Positions 54,352 to 63,257 are shown, numbered from the stretch's first letter. The stretch: 64,000 bases of DNA from Deltaproteobacteria bacterium (GCA_029261855.1 JAJDAN010000038.1:92051-156050); one strand, 5' to 3'. A program made the numbers and translations. The notes: generated by a model from the sequence alone, not told the origin.

Positions 54352-54929
54352 GCCGTGAGACCTGAGAAGGCGCTGGATGCGGTGGACCGAAGTCTCGCCC
54401 GCGCGCGCGATACGCGGGTCTTGACGGTGTTCTCGGAAACGCCGAGGTGTTCGGCGATTTCCGTGTAGCTCCAGCCTTCGAGGACGGACAGCTGCAGCAC
54501 CTGCCGCTGGCTTTCCGGCAGCTTCTCGATGGCGTCGAGCGCTTCCTTGAGTGCTTGCCGGGAAGCGAGGTTCTCGCTCGGATCGTCTTCGCCCGCGAAC
54601 TGGTGAAGCCTCTCGACGTTGGTCGGGATCACCCGCGAGATGCGCTTGCTGCTGCGGTGACGGATGGCGCTCAGTGCCTTGAAGTGCGCGATGCCGAAGA
54701 TCCAGGTCGACACCTGGGAGTCGCCGCGAAACGCGTCGGCCGCTCGCCAGATCTCGAAGAAGACGTCGGCGACGACTTCCTCGGCGAGGGAATCGTCGTT
54801 GAGCCTGCGCCGGACGAGCCCGAAGACCCGACGGTAGTAGCGGTCGAACAGGGTCCGGTGCGCGGCCACGTCCTGGTGCTGTGAGATGCGTTCGATGAGT
54901 TGCTGGTCTTCAGTGACCGTGTCACTCAC
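54348..54929 (-). CDS. ECF-type RNA polymerase sigma factor
   Basis: 193 residues. Region 2: LFDRYYRRVFGLVRRRLNDD, EEVVADVFFEIWRAADAFRGD, STWIFGIAHFKAL. Region 4: LPESQRQVLQLSVLEGWSYTEI, then AEHLGVSENTVKTRVSRARARL. No extra domains. GTG start with AAGGGAAGG nearby. It is coupled to its anti-sigma factor by an ATGA overlap. Its targets may include the adjacent operon, but I see no clear ECF -35/-10 pair to test that by eye. Confidence 0.95.
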   Translation of the reverse strand: MSDTVTEDQQLIERISQHQDVAAHRTLFDRYYRRVFGLVRRRLNDDSLAEEVVADVFFEIWRAADAFRGDSQVSTWIFGIAHFKALSAIRHRSSKRISRVIPTNVERLHQFAGEDDPSENLASRQALKEALDAIEKLPESQRQVLQLSVLEGWSYTEIAEHLGVSENTVKTRVSRARARLRSTASSAFSGLTA

Positions 54930-55039
54930 GGGTGCGATGCCTTCCCTGGGATGGAGGTGTGCTGCGAGGTTGCCTTACAGGGTGTGTCGCCGTTCGCCCG
55001 GACCCGGTGCCGGCGAATCGCGCGATCACCGCTGGTTTC

Positions 55040-55061
55040 CCCGCGGGCCACCTGCCGCGGG
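55040..55061 (-). terminator. Hairpin after the small secreted protein gene
   Basis: CCCGCGG, 8-nt loop, CCGCGGG, in the 155-base gap between the small secreted-protein gene and the sigma factor. On the minus strand it lies downstream of that gene; no U-tract. May separate two transcription units of the block. The rest of the gap shows nothing. Confidence 0.4.
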
Positions 55062-55084
55062 ATCTGGGGCCGGCTGACGACGGC

Positions 55085-55489
55085 TCACGGCCGCGCGCCG
55101 GGCGGGAGGCCGGGCACCGGCTCGGATTCGATGAAGGCCGGTCCTCCGGCAGAGCAACCCATGGGCTCGTCGCACAGACTGGGCGAGGGCGGTCCCGCGG
55201 AGCTCGGGGGCGGCACCGGCGGGGGGCCGGCCGCGGTCAGGGTCGACGACACCTGCGCGGGGACCAGTCGCGCGGCGGGGCTGCCCGCGATGTCGAAGCT
55301 CGAAGGCCGTGCGGCGTCCACCAAACCGCGCGGGCGGGCGCACTCGCCCGGCGGCGCCAGGGTGTCCCGCGTGTCCGTCGACGGCTTGTCGGAGGGCGCG
55401 TCGTCTGCGAAGGCCACCGCCGTCACGGAGGCGGACAGCAGGACGACAGCGGCGAGAAGGACGAAGAGGGTCGGGAGGAATCGCTGCAT
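55085..55489 (-). CDS. Small secreted proline-rich protein, family not recognised
   Basis: 134 residues with a clear signal peptide (1-28, VTAVAFA). The mature part is Pro/Ala/Ser-rich with only three Cys (GECARP, SLCDEPMGC) and no recognisable domain; it ends PGLPPGARP. Coding status rests on the signal peptide, tight spacing (18 bases) after the TPR/beta-barrel gene, and frame. Function unknown. Confidence 0.55.
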   Translation of the reverse strand: MQRFLPTLFVLLAAVVLLSASVTAVAFADDAPSDKPSTDTRDTLAPPGECARPRGLVDAARPSSFDIAGSPAARLVPAQVSSTLTAAGPPPVPPPSSAGPPSPSLCDEPMGCSAGGPAFIESEPVPGLPPGARP

Positions 55490-55507
55490 GGGGGTCTCGT
55501 TTCAGGG

Positions 55508-57118
55508 TCAGGGGCCGATGCGGCCCTTCAGGTGCAATCCCACCACGTGGCGGTGGTACTTGAAGACCTTCGCGGTGGAATCGTTGTCGTCGTAGCGCCA
55601 GGCGAAGATCAGGCTGAGCTTGTCGCCGAGTGCTCGCTCGAGGGAAGCGCCGACGTTCCACTCCCGCTCGCGTTTGTTGGTCCCGGAAAGTGCGTACTCG
55701 GTTCCATCCGTCGGGGTCTGATTCGGGTAGGTGGAGGGATGGCGATAGGGCCGGTACTTGAAGCCGACCTCGAAGTCGAAGAGCACCTGCCAGGGCAGGG
55801 TGGCGCCCGTTCCCACGACGAACGCGTGCTGCTGGAAGCTGTACTCGAGGCCGCGCGAGTCGTACCAGGAATAGGCGTAGCCGCCTCGCGCTGCGAGACC
55901 GGTGAGGCCGAGGGTGTCGGGCAGGGGCAGGGCGTGCAGGAAGCCCGCGGAGACCTCCCAGCCGTCGCGGTTGCGCGCGCTCGCTTCGTTCAGCCCGGGC
56001 GGACCGCAGGCGCTGACGTTGCCCGGGCACGAGTCGCCGGGCGTTCCGTCCCCGTCCGGGACGTCGAAGGTGTCGAACAGGAAGTCGTCCCGGGTGTAGC
56101 CGAGGTCGAGGCGCGTCTGTCCCCAGTCGCCGAAACCCTCGAACAGCGACGCCTCGAAGACGTGCTCGGACAGATACTGGTTGTCGTCCACCCACGCGAA
56201 GCCGTACTCGTAGCGGCCGCGCAGGACGGCGTCCTCGGTGAGGACCCGGTCGAGCCACACCGAGACCGTCGGATACTGGGTGTCGAATTCGTGGATCTTG
56301 GCCTGGCGGGTGCCGTAGTAGCCGCCCATCAACCCCAGGGTCCAGTCTTCGTCGCGGTACAGGGTGCTGCCGGCGGACAGGGTCCAGACCCCGCGCCAGT
56401 CGGCCTTGTCGCTGATCTCGTCGGGCAGGTCGACTCCCGAACCCTTGAGGACGACGTTGGTGTCGTATTCGGCGCCGATGCTGCCTTCGAGCCACCACTG
56501 CATGCCCGGGTCTTCGAGTCGGTCGAGGGCGCGTCCGGCCTCTTCGGCCCAGGCGCTGCCGGGCCACTCGTCCGCCACGCGCTCGAGGGCGGTATGGGCG
56601 CGTTTGCGATCCACGTCCGCCAGGGCCAGGCCCTGGTAGAACGACGAGACCGGCTCGGCGTAGCCGGGATCCATGGCGCGCGCGCGCTCGAGGGCGGCGA
56701 CGCCCGCCTCCCGGTCCGCGGCCTCGAGCAGCAGCAGGCCGCGGTAGAGCTGGACGTTGGCCCGGTCGGGGTCCCGGGCTTCGGCGCGGTCGAGGGCCTC
56801 GCGGGCGCCGTCGAGGTCTTCGAGGTGATAGCGGGCGATGGCGAGCGAGACGTCGACTCCGGGCAGCGAGGGGTCCACGGCGCGGGCGGCTTCGATGGCC
56901 GCCGTCGCCTCCTCGTAGTGCTGGAGCCGGATCAGGCATTGGCCCGCGACGAGGCTTGCCTCGGCGTCCCGTGGGTCGTCTGCACGTGCGCTCTCGAGGT
57001 CCGGCAGCGCGGCCGGGCAACGACCCTCGCGTGCCAGCGCCATTCCACGCTCGCGCGGTCCGGTAGCTGACGCGGCGGCCACCGAGAGCAGCAGCGACGC
57101 GCACAACACGCCGCACAT
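55508..57118 (-). CDS. TPR-containing outer membrane beta-barrel protein (Slam-like architecture)
   Basis: 536 residues. Signal peptide 1-19; TPR region about 25-210 (LPDLESARADDPRDAEASLV, YEEATAAIEAARAVDPSLPG and similar); C-terminal about 300 residues form an outer membrane beta-barrel opening with GSIGAEYDTNVVLKG and ending HRHVVGLHLKGRIGP, alternating pattern to the end, though without a terminal Phe. TPR plus barrel matches the Slam/DUF560 and similar exporters, so export or retention of surface proteins is a reasonable guess. ATG 57118; a long in-frame extension upstream is not credible. A 12-bp tandem repeat lies just upstream. Confidence 0.78.
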   Translation of the reverse strand: MCGVLCASLLLSVAAASATGPRERGMALAREGRCPAALPDLESARADDPRDAEASLVAGQCLIRLQHYEEATAAIEAARAVDPSLPGVDVSLAIARYHLEDLDGAREALDRAEARDPDRANVQLYRGLLLLEAADREAGVAALERARAMDPGYAEPVSSFYQGLALADVDRKRAHTALERVADEWPGSAWAEEAGRALDRLEDPGMQWWLEGSIGAEYDTNVVLKGSGVDLPDEISDKADWRGVWTLSAGSTLYRDEDWTLGLMGGYYGTRQAKIHEFDTQYPTVSVWLDRVLTEDAVLRGRYEYGFAWVDDNQYLSEHVFEASLFEGFGDWGQTRLDLGYTRDDFLFDTFDVPDGDGTPGDSCPGNVSACGPPGLNEASARNRDGWEVSAGFLHALPLPDTLGLTGLAARGGYAYSWYDSRGLEYSFQQHAFVVGTGATLPWQVLFDFEVGFKYRPYRHPSTYPNQTPTDGTEYALSGTNKREREWNVGASLERALGDKLSLIFAWRYDDNDSTAKVFKYHRHVVGLHLKGRIGP

Positions 57119-57140
57119 CGCCCGGCCCAGGACCCTGCTC

Positions 57141-57172
57141 GACAGCCCGACTGGCAGCCCGACTGACAGCCT
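57141..57172. repeat. 12-bp tandem repeat upstream of the TPR/beta-barrel gene
   Basis: GACAGCCCGACTG, GCAGCCCGACTG, ACAGCCTGAG: about two and a half units between the PEP-CTERM gene and the TPR gene, 23 bases before the ATG of the latter. Function unclear. Confidence 0.45.
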
Positions 57173-57183
57173 GAGCCCCGGGG

Positions 57184-57987
57184 CTAGCCGCTGGCTTCTG
57201 GCTGTCGCCCTCTCTCTCGAGAAGTGGGGCACCCGGCACTCTCCATGCTTCTGCCCCCCCGAGCGGTTTCGCGTCTGCGGCCGAAGAGGGCGATCCCCGC
57301 CAACCCGGTCGCGCAGAGCAGCAGCGTAGTCGGTTCCGGGACTTCCGTGTAGCTGAGCGCGACGGCGAGCCCCAGGGGAGCCAGCACCTGGGACGCGTCG
57401 CTGATCGCGAGGGGCCCGCCCACCACGTAACGCACCAGGATCTCGGTCGATTCGCCCTCTGCGAGGTCCGGCAGGACGATCGCGCCGTAGAGGATGTCGG
57501 GCCCGGACGGGGGCACGTAGCGCAACAGATCGAGCAGATCCCCGTCGAGCCCGATCTGGGGATTGCCCGGGTACGTGTTCAGCGGATCGAGGACGGTGAA
57601 CAGCAGGACGGGCGCCGCGAGGGCGCCCGCGCTGACGTTCTCGATGGTCCAGGTGGAGTCGACGATGGCGGGGTCGCTGGGCGTTGCGGTCGCCGGCAGC
57701 TGATGGATCGTCGTGATCGCCTGGGAGCTCACCCGCACGGAGGCTCCGGACGACGGGCCGCCCGCCCCGATGAAGAGGTCCGAGGGCGTCGCCTCGAGGG
57801 AGGGTGCGATCCCGCTGGCCGCGACATCGGCCGGGTCGAAGCCCTGGCCCTGGTCGGCCTGGAAGTAGAGCGGCGTGACGTCGTCGATGGTGAGCGCCGC
57901 GGCCGGCAGGGGACTGACGAGGAGCAGCCCGAAGAGGAAACCCTTCGCCAGGGACGACTGTTCGCTGGACGGAATTCGGCACGACAT
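57184..57987 (-). CDS. PEP-CTERM surface protein with unusual C-terminal tail
   Basis: 267 residues: signal peptide 1-31 (PLPAAA), then a beta-rich domain (about 32-212) with no Cys and no recognised family, resembling other PEP-CTERM secreted domains. VPEPTTLLL (216-224), hydrophobic helix and GRRRE (236-240) form the sorting signal, but it is followed by 28 further residues; the sorting signal is normally at the very end. A run of seven C (G on the coding strand, 57254-57260) lies just after the RRR, so a frameshift or stop-codon change may have lengthened the tail. First gene of the six-gene minus-strand block. Confidence 0.82.
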   Translation of the reverse strand: MSCRIPSSEQSSLAKGFLFGLLLVSPLPAAALTIDDVTPLYFQADQGQGFDPADVAASGIAPSLEATPSDLFIGAGGPSSGASVRVSSQAITTIHQLPATATPSDPAIVDSTWTIENVSAGALAAPVLLFTVLDPLNTYPGNPQIGLDGDLLDLLRYVPPSGPDILYGAIVLPDLAEGESTEILVRYVVGGPLAISDASQVLAPLGLAVALSYTEVPEPTTLLLCATGLAGIALFGRRRETARGGRSMESAGCPTSRERGRQPEASG

Positions 57988-58083
57988 CAGGGGGAACGTG
58001 GTGTCGAGACGGCCAAAAGTTGCAAGAAAAGGTCGTTCTCCGATCGCGTACGCCCGAACCGCCGATCGGCTTCTCGCGCCGTG

Positions 58084-58938
58084 CTAGCTCGTCACTGCGG
58101 TCCCCTTGCGTCGATCCACGCTGCGGCACGCGGCGACCAGCGCAGGAACGAAGAGATCGGCGCGGGCCACGCAGGCGCTGTGGTCGCCGTCCACCTCGAA
58201 TAGCTCGGCGCCTGGGATCGATGCGGCCAGCCTGCGCTGGCGGTCGGGCGGCACCAGCTCGTCGCGGGTGGTCACGATCACCGCGGTGGGCACGTCCACG
58301 CTGCCGATCCAGTCGTGGGACGAGAAGCCGCTGAGTGCGTGGCTGGCCTGGATGACCGACGCCGGATCGTGGCCGGCGAACTCGTGAAACACGCGATCGC
58401 GCAGCTGGGGGTGCTCGATCCGCGACAGCATCCGCTGCAGCAGGCGTTGACGCGCGGCGGAAGGCGCCAGCCGCGCCATGCCCGCCACCGCGGGTAGAGC
58501 CATGCGCGCCGCGCGAGCGATGTTGCGGGCCATGAAATGACGCGCGGTCGCGCACAGCACGAGGCCGGCGATCTGCTGCGGGTGACGCCGCCAGGCGAGG
58601 GACGCAATCGGTCCGCCCATCGAGTAGCCGACGGCGATGAAGCGCTCGATGCCGCGAGCACGCGCGACCGCGACCGCGTCGTCCGCGCATTGCTCCAGGC
58701 GGAAGCGTCGGGTCCGGAGCCCCGCGCCGTGACCGCGGTGGTCGAGGCTGAGGACGCGGAAGTGCTGGGACAGCGGCCGGAAGCAGGGGCCCCAGTTCAG
58801 ACGCGCGGTCGCACCGAGGCCGTGCAGCAGCACCACCGCCGCTGCGCCCGGCGGGCCCGGGATGTCCCGCACCGTCGTCGTCCCGTGCCGACCGACCTGG
58901 ACCACGTGGTCGATGGACTCGATGGCTGCCGTCGTCAT
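58084..58938 (-). CDS. Alpha/beta hydrolase
   Basis: 284 residues, cytoplasmic. VVLLHGLGATARLNWG (about 35-50), LDHRGHGAG near 67, nucleophile elbow AVGYSMGGPIASLAW (about 99-113), and His near DHSACVARADLF. Resembles 3-oxoadipate enol-lactonase/haloperoxidase-type hydrolases. The start is ATG 58938; the longer open frame runs through the divergent oxidoreductase gene. Neighbours do not indicate substrate. Confidence 0.9.
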   Translation of the reverse strand: MTTAAIESIDHVVQVGRHGTTTVRDIPGPPGAAAVVLLHGLGATARLNWGPCFRPLSQHFRVLSLDHRGHGAGLRTRRFRLEQCADDAVAVARARGIERFIAVGYSMGGPIASLAWRRHPQQIAGLVLCATARHFMARNIARAARMALPAVAGMARLAPSAARQRLLQRMLSRIEHPQLRDRVFHEFAGHDPASVIQASHALSGFSSHDWIGSVDVPTAVIVTTRDELVPPDRQRRLAASIPGAELFEVDGDHSACVARADLFVPALVAACRSVDRRKGTAVTS

Positions 58939-59070
58939 GGCCACAGCATCGAACGCTCTGGGCGCCCGTGCCAGGGGATTGGTGCCAGCCGTGCGGCCGA
59001 AGTGGATCTTGCCGGACCCGCGCCCGCTCGGGACCCTGATCTCTCCCGCGCCCCTGGAGGATCGACCCCG

Positions 59071-61290
59071 ATGTCCGACAAGCGAAGCGTCCACCGCGTC
59101 TGTCCCTTCTGCGAAGCCACCTGTGGGCTCACCGTCGAGGTCGACGACGACGCCATCGTCGGCGTGCGCGGCGACCGCGACGACCCCTTCTCGAAGGGCT
59201 TCATCTGCCCGAAGGCGTACGGGCTGAAGGGGCTCTACCACGACCCCGATCGCCTGCGCCGTCCCGTGCGTCGCACGGCCGACGGTTTCGAGGAGATCAG
59301 CTGGGAAGAGGCCTACGACGAGGTGGCTTCGCGCCTGATCGCGATCCGCGACGAGCACGGGCCCGACGCCATCGGCACCTACACGGGCAACCCCATCGTT
59401 CACGATCTCGGCGCCGTGCTGTACCGGCCAGTGCTGCAGCGCGCCCTGGGGAGCCGCAGTCTGTTCAATTCGGCCGCCATCGATACGCTGCCGAAGATCG
59501 TCCAGACCGGCCTGATGTTCGGACGCAGCTTCCCGCTGGCGGTGCCGATCCCGGACATCGATCGCAGCGACTACCTGCTCGTGATCGGTGCGAACCCCGC
59601 CGTGTCCCACGGCAGCCTGATGACGATGCCCGACGCTCCCGGCCGCCTGAAGGCGGTGACCGAGCGCGGCGGCAAGCTGGTGGTTGTCGACCCCCGCCGC
59701 AGCGAAACGGCGCAGATCGCGAGCGAGCACCATTTCATCCGACCCGGCAGCGACGCCGCCTTCCTGCTGGCCATCGTCCACACGCTCTTCGAAGAAGACC
59801 GCGTGACCCTCGGTGCAGCCGAAGACCTCGTCGAGGGCCTCGACGACGTGCAGGAGGTCGCGCGCGAGTTCTCGCCCGAGTCCGTTGCCGAGCACTGCGG
59901 CATCGAGGCCGCGGAGATCCGTCGCATCGCGCGCGAGCTTTCCGACGCAGAGTCGGCGGCGTGCTACGGCCGCCTCGGCACCTGCGTGCAGGAATTCGGG
60001 ACCCTCGCGAGCTGGGCCTGCGAGCTGGTCAACATCCTGACCGGCAATCTCGACCGTCCCGGCGGTGTGATGTTCACCCGGCCCGCGGCTCCCATCGACG
60101 CCGCCTTCGACGGCCGCTTCGCCATGGGTCGCTGGCACAGCCGTGTGAGCGGCCGGCCGGAAGTCGAAGGCCTGATCCCGTCGTCCACCATGGCGGAAGA
60201 GATCCTCACCGAGGGGCCGGGCCAGGTCCGGGCGATGATCTTGATGATGACGAACGCCGCGCGCAGCGCCGCGAACTCCGAGAGGATCGAAGAGGCCTTC
60301 TCACGCCTGGACTTCCTGGTCGCCATCGACTTCTACATCAACGAGACCACGCGGCACGCGGACATCATCCTGCCGACACCTTCGCCGGCAGAGCTCTCGG
60401 GCTACGAAGTGCCCTTCTACCTGCTCTCGGTGCGGAACATCGCCAAGTGGTCGTCCGCGGCGATGCCACCGCCGGACGACGCGCAGGAGGCCTGGCAGGT
60501 GTTCTCGCGCATCGGCTCCCGACTGATGGGGCTCGACGCGCTCGACCCACAGGCGGTGGACGACCTGGTATTGCGCCAGTTCGCGACCGCGGCTCTCGCC
60601 GACGGCGCCTGGCCGGAGCTCAGCGTGGACGAAGTCTTCGATAAGGTCGAGGGCGACATCGGACCGGACCGCATCCTCGACATGCTTCTCCGCATCGGCC
60701 CCTACGGCGACGGCTTCGGCCGCAAGCCCGACGGACTGAATCTGCGAAAGGTGCGCGAGGCGCCCCACGGCATCGACCTCGGTCCCCTCCAGCCGAGGCT
60801 CGACGACGTGATCGGCACCGAGAGTGGTCGCATTGCGCTAGCGCCCCCGACCATGGTCGACGATGTCCCTCGCCTGCAAGCGCGCATGGCCCGTCCCCGG
60901 GAAGACGTGGTCCTCATCGGTCGCCGGGACATGCGCTCGACGAACTCGTTCACCCACAATCTGCCGGCGCTGATGAAGGGACGCGAGCGCTGCGTCCTGC
61001 AGGTTTCGCCCGCGGATGCCGAGCGACTGGGTCTCGTCCCGGGCGGCGCCGCCCGGGTGACGAGCCGGGTCGGCAAGCTGGTCGCCCCGGTCGTCGTCAC
61101 CGACGATCTGATGCCCGGAGTCGTCAGCCTGCCCCACGGCTGGGGGCACGCGGCGTCCGGCACGCGGCTCGAGGTGGCCAACGGCCGACCCGGTGTGAAC
61201 GCGAACCTGCTGACCGACAACGAGGCCTACGACGTGGCGAGCGGGACCGCAGTGCTGTTCGGGACGCCGGTGAGCGTCGAGCCCGCCTGA
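59071..61290 (+). CDS. Molybdopterin (bis-MGD) oxidoreductase
   Basis: 739 residues. N-terminal 4Fe-4S cluster VCPFCEATCG (about 10-19) with the fourth Cys in GFICPKAYG (about 46-54); MGD-binding domains follow (NPAVSHGSLMTMPDAPGRL and VVVDPRRSETAQIA); C-terminal molydopterin-dinucleotide domain near LPHGWGHAASGTR. No Cys or selenocysteine is seen in the usual active-site position; Asp in NSAAIDTLPKIV is the best candidate Mo/W ligand. Probably a soluble DMSO-reductase-family enzyme of unknown substrate. No partner iron-sulfur or membrane subunit adjoins. GGAGG 14 nt before the ATG. Confidence 0.88.
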   Translation: MSDKRSVHRVCPFCEATCGLTVEVDDDAIVGVRGDRDDPFSKGFICPKAYGLKGLYHDPDRLRRPVRRTADGFEEISWEEAYDEVASRLIAIRDEHGPDAIGTYTGNPIVHDLGAVLYRPVLQRALGSRSLFNSAAIDTLPKIVQTGLMFGRSFPLAVPIPDIDRSDYLLVIGANPAVSHGSLMTMPDAPGRLKAVTERGGKLVVVDPRRSETAQIASEHHFIRPGSDAAFLLAIVHTLFEEDRVTLGAAEDLVEGLDDVQEVAREFSPESVAEHCGIEAAEIRRIARELSDAESAACYGRLGTCVQEFGTLASWACELVNILTGNLDRPGGVMFTRPAAPIDAAFDGRFAMGRWHSRVSGRPEVEGLIPSSTMAEEILTEGPGQVRAMILMMTNAARSAANSERIEEAFSRLDFLVAIDFYINETTRHADIILPTPSPAELSGYEVPFYLLSVRNIAKWSSAAMPPPDDAQEAWQVFSRIGSRLMGLDALDPQAVDDLVLRQFATAALADGAWPELSVDEVFDKVEGDIGPDRILDMLLRIGPYGDGFGRKPDGLNLRKVREAPHGIDLGPLQPRLDDVIGTESGRIALAPPTMVDDVPRLQARMARPREDVVLIGRRDMRSTNSFTHNLPALMKGRERCVLQVSPADAERLGLVPGGAARVTSRVGKLVAPVVVTDDLMPGVVSLPHGWGHAASGTRLEVANGRPGVNANLLTDNEAYDVASGTAVLFGTPVSVEPA

Positions 61291-61309
61291 CGCACACTCG
61301 CCGGGGCGA

Positions 61310-62278
61310 CTACAGGTCTGCGACCAGCTTGTCGTAGAAGCCCACGTAGTCGTGCTTCTCGTCGCTCTCGAGAATGCCGATGGCCGAACGCGGGTGCTGA
61401 TTGAGCTGACCCGTGATGTTGTAGGGCACCAGTGCTCCCCACTCGTGCTTCTCACGCAGGCCGACCATGTGGTCCTGCAGCAGCTGGTAGACGGGCCTCA
61501 CCCGGTAGGCGGGATTGCGAAGGAAGCCGATCAACAGCTCCATCGGGCAGTTTCCCGCGCCCCGGCCCATGCCCATGGCGGTAGCGTCGATGCGGTTCGC
61601 GCCGTGCACGATGGCCTCGATGGTGTTCGCGAAGGCCAGCTGCTGGTTGTTGTGGGCGTGGATGCCGATCTCCTTGCCCGTCCCTTCGAGCGCCTTCTTG
61701 TAGCGGTCGACGAGGCGTCCCACCTGCTCGCCGTAGAGCGAGCCGAAGCTGTCGACGACGCACACCGTGCTGCAGGGTGCGTCGCGAAGCACTTCGAGGG
61801 CCTGGTCGATCTCGGCATCCTGGACGATGGAGATCGCCATGATGTTGCACGCGGTCTCGTAGCCCTTGTCGTGGGCGTCCTGGATCATCTCGAGGGCCGC
61901 GGGCATCTGGTGCACGTAGGTGGCCACGCGGATGACGTCGAGGACGCTGTCCTTCTTGGGCAGGATGTCCGTCTTGTAATCGGTCTTGCCCACGTCGGCC
62001 ATGGCCGAGAGCTTGAGCGAGCTGGGGTTGTCATCGACGATGCGTCGCAGGTCGTCTTCGTCGCAGAACTTCCAGTCCCCGCACTTGTCCTTGGCGAACA
62101 GCTTCTTCGAGCCCTTGTAGCCGACCTCCATGTAGTCGATGCCGGCCTCGACGCAGGTGTCGTACACGCTGCGGACGAAGCCGTCGTCGAAGAGGTGGTC
62201 GTTGATCAGTCCACCATCGCGGACGGTGCAGTCGAGCACCTTCAGTTCGGGGCGGTAGGTGATCCACGGTGCGGTCAT
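61310..62278 (-). CDS. DRE-TIM metallolyase, 4-hydroxy-2-oxovalerate aldolase-like
   Basis: 322 residues. LDCTVRDGGLINDHLF (14-29) is the metal Asp/Arg motif, GIHAHNNQQLAFANTIEAI (about 199-217) the metal His pair, ATAMGMGRGAGNCPMELL near 230 the C-terminal loop. Matches the aldolase-catalytic-domain group that includes DmpG-type aldolases; length is close to HOA aldolase, but no acylating aldehyde dehydrogenase (DmpF) is next to it. Substrate uncertain. GGAG ribosome site upstream. Confidence 0.9.
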   Translation of the reverse strand: MTAPWITYRPELKVLDCTVRDGGLINDHLFDDGFVRSVYDTCVEAGIDYMEVGYKGSKKLFAKDKCGDWKFCDEDDLRRIVDDNPSSLKLSAMADVGKTDYKTDILPKKDSVLDVIRVATYVHQMPAALEMIQDAHDKGYETACNIMAISIVQDAEIDQALEVLRDAPCSTVCVVDSFGSLYGEQVGRLVDRYKKALEGTGKEIGIHAHNNQQLAFANTIEAIVHGANRIDATAMGMGRGAGNCPMELLIGFLRNPAYRVRPVYQLLQDHMVGLREKHEWGALVPYNITGQLNQHPRSAIGILESDEKHDYVGFYDKLVADL

Positions 62279-62384
62279 TTCAGGGCTCCAAACGGGGTTT
62301 TGAGATATGAAGAGCGGGCCAGTCTAGACCGATCGGACGGGCTTGTCTCGCGGTTTGGCGCCGGGCACCGGGTCTGGCGGGCCG

Positions 62385-63257
62385 TCAAGCCGAAGGCAGG
62401 TCTGTGCCCGTCAGGCGGACGCTCTCCTGCCACAGCCCGGCGGCGAGCGCCGGATCCGGCTGCTTGAGGGGCCGGTCGCGACGCTTCAGGGACCGCCAGT
62501 AGCCGCCGGTGGAATCGGCGAGGGCGGGGTCCGTCGAGATCAGCAGGCAGGTGCGCGCCGCGCGCGCCGCGCTCGGGAACAGGTATCGGATCATCGGCTT
62601 CGCGACCGTGTAGAGCAGGCCCGGGTTGTTGGCGGCGATGTTCGAGGCCACCGGGCCCGGGTCGACGGCGTTGGCGGTCACGCCACTGCCCTGGATCCGG
62701 CGCGCGAGCTCGAGGGTGAAATGGACGATGGCGAGCTTCGACCGCGCATAGGCCTGGCTCACCGAGTAGTCCCGCTCGAGCTGCAGGTTGTCGAGCTCGA
62801 GCTTCCCGATCTTGTAGGTGTCCGACGAGACGTTGACGACGCGAGCGGGCGCGGACTGCTGCAGGCGCTCGAAGAGCCGCAGGGTCAGCTGGAACATCGC
62901 GAGATAGTTGACCGCGAAGGTCTGCTCGAGACCCTCTGCGTTGACCTGGCGGTGCAGGTTCACGAGGCCCGCGTTGTTGACGAGCAGGTGCAGGGGGCGC
63001 CCGCTTTCCAGGTAGTCGTCGGCGGCACGGTCCACGTCCGAGCGGTTCATCAGGTCGCAGAGCAGGATGTCCGGCTTGCGGCCCGTGCGCGCGGCGATCT
63101 CGGCCTGGACCCGCTCACACTTCTGCGGGTTGCGGCCCAGCAGCACCAGCTCGGCGCCTGCGTCCGCCAGGGAATCGGCCACCGCGCGACCGTGTCCATC
63201 CGTCGCGCCGGTCACGAGGCACACGCGCCCGGTCATGTCGTGAGTCGAGGTCGTCAT
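62385..63257 (-). CDS. Short-chain dehydrogenase/reductase
   Basis: 290 residues. VTGATDGHGRAVADSLAD (15-32) has a TGxxxGxG loop; NNAGLVNLHRQ near 91, VNVSSDTYKIG and the catalytic YARSKLA. PGPVASNIAANNPG follows. Resembles retinol dehydrogenase/protochlorophyllide-reductase-type SDRs. AAGGAAGG precedes the ATG at 63257; the frame further upstream is over the divergent promoter region. A TATACG -10-like box is about 80 bases upstream. Confidence 0.92.
   Translation of the reverse strand: MTTSTHDMTGRVCLVTGATDGHGRAVADSLADAGAELVLLGRNPQKCERVQAEIAARTGRKPDILLCDLMNRSDVDRAADDYLESGRPLHLLVNNAGLVNLHRQVNAEGLEQTFAVNYLAMFQLTLRLFERLQQSAPARVVNVSSDTYKIGKLELDNLQLERDYSVSQAYARSKLAIVHFTLELARRIQGSGVTANAVDPGPVASNIAANNPGLLYTVAKPMIRYLFPSAARAARTCLLISTDPALADSTGGYWRSLKRRDRPLKQPDPALAAGLWQESVRLTGTDLPSA

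Noticed and set aside
55508-58690. 1060-codon frame joining the TPR/beta-barrel gene to upstream sequence
   Set aside because: The extra region is the PEP-CTERM gene and intergenic DNA in another frame; the export signal appears at ATG 57118.
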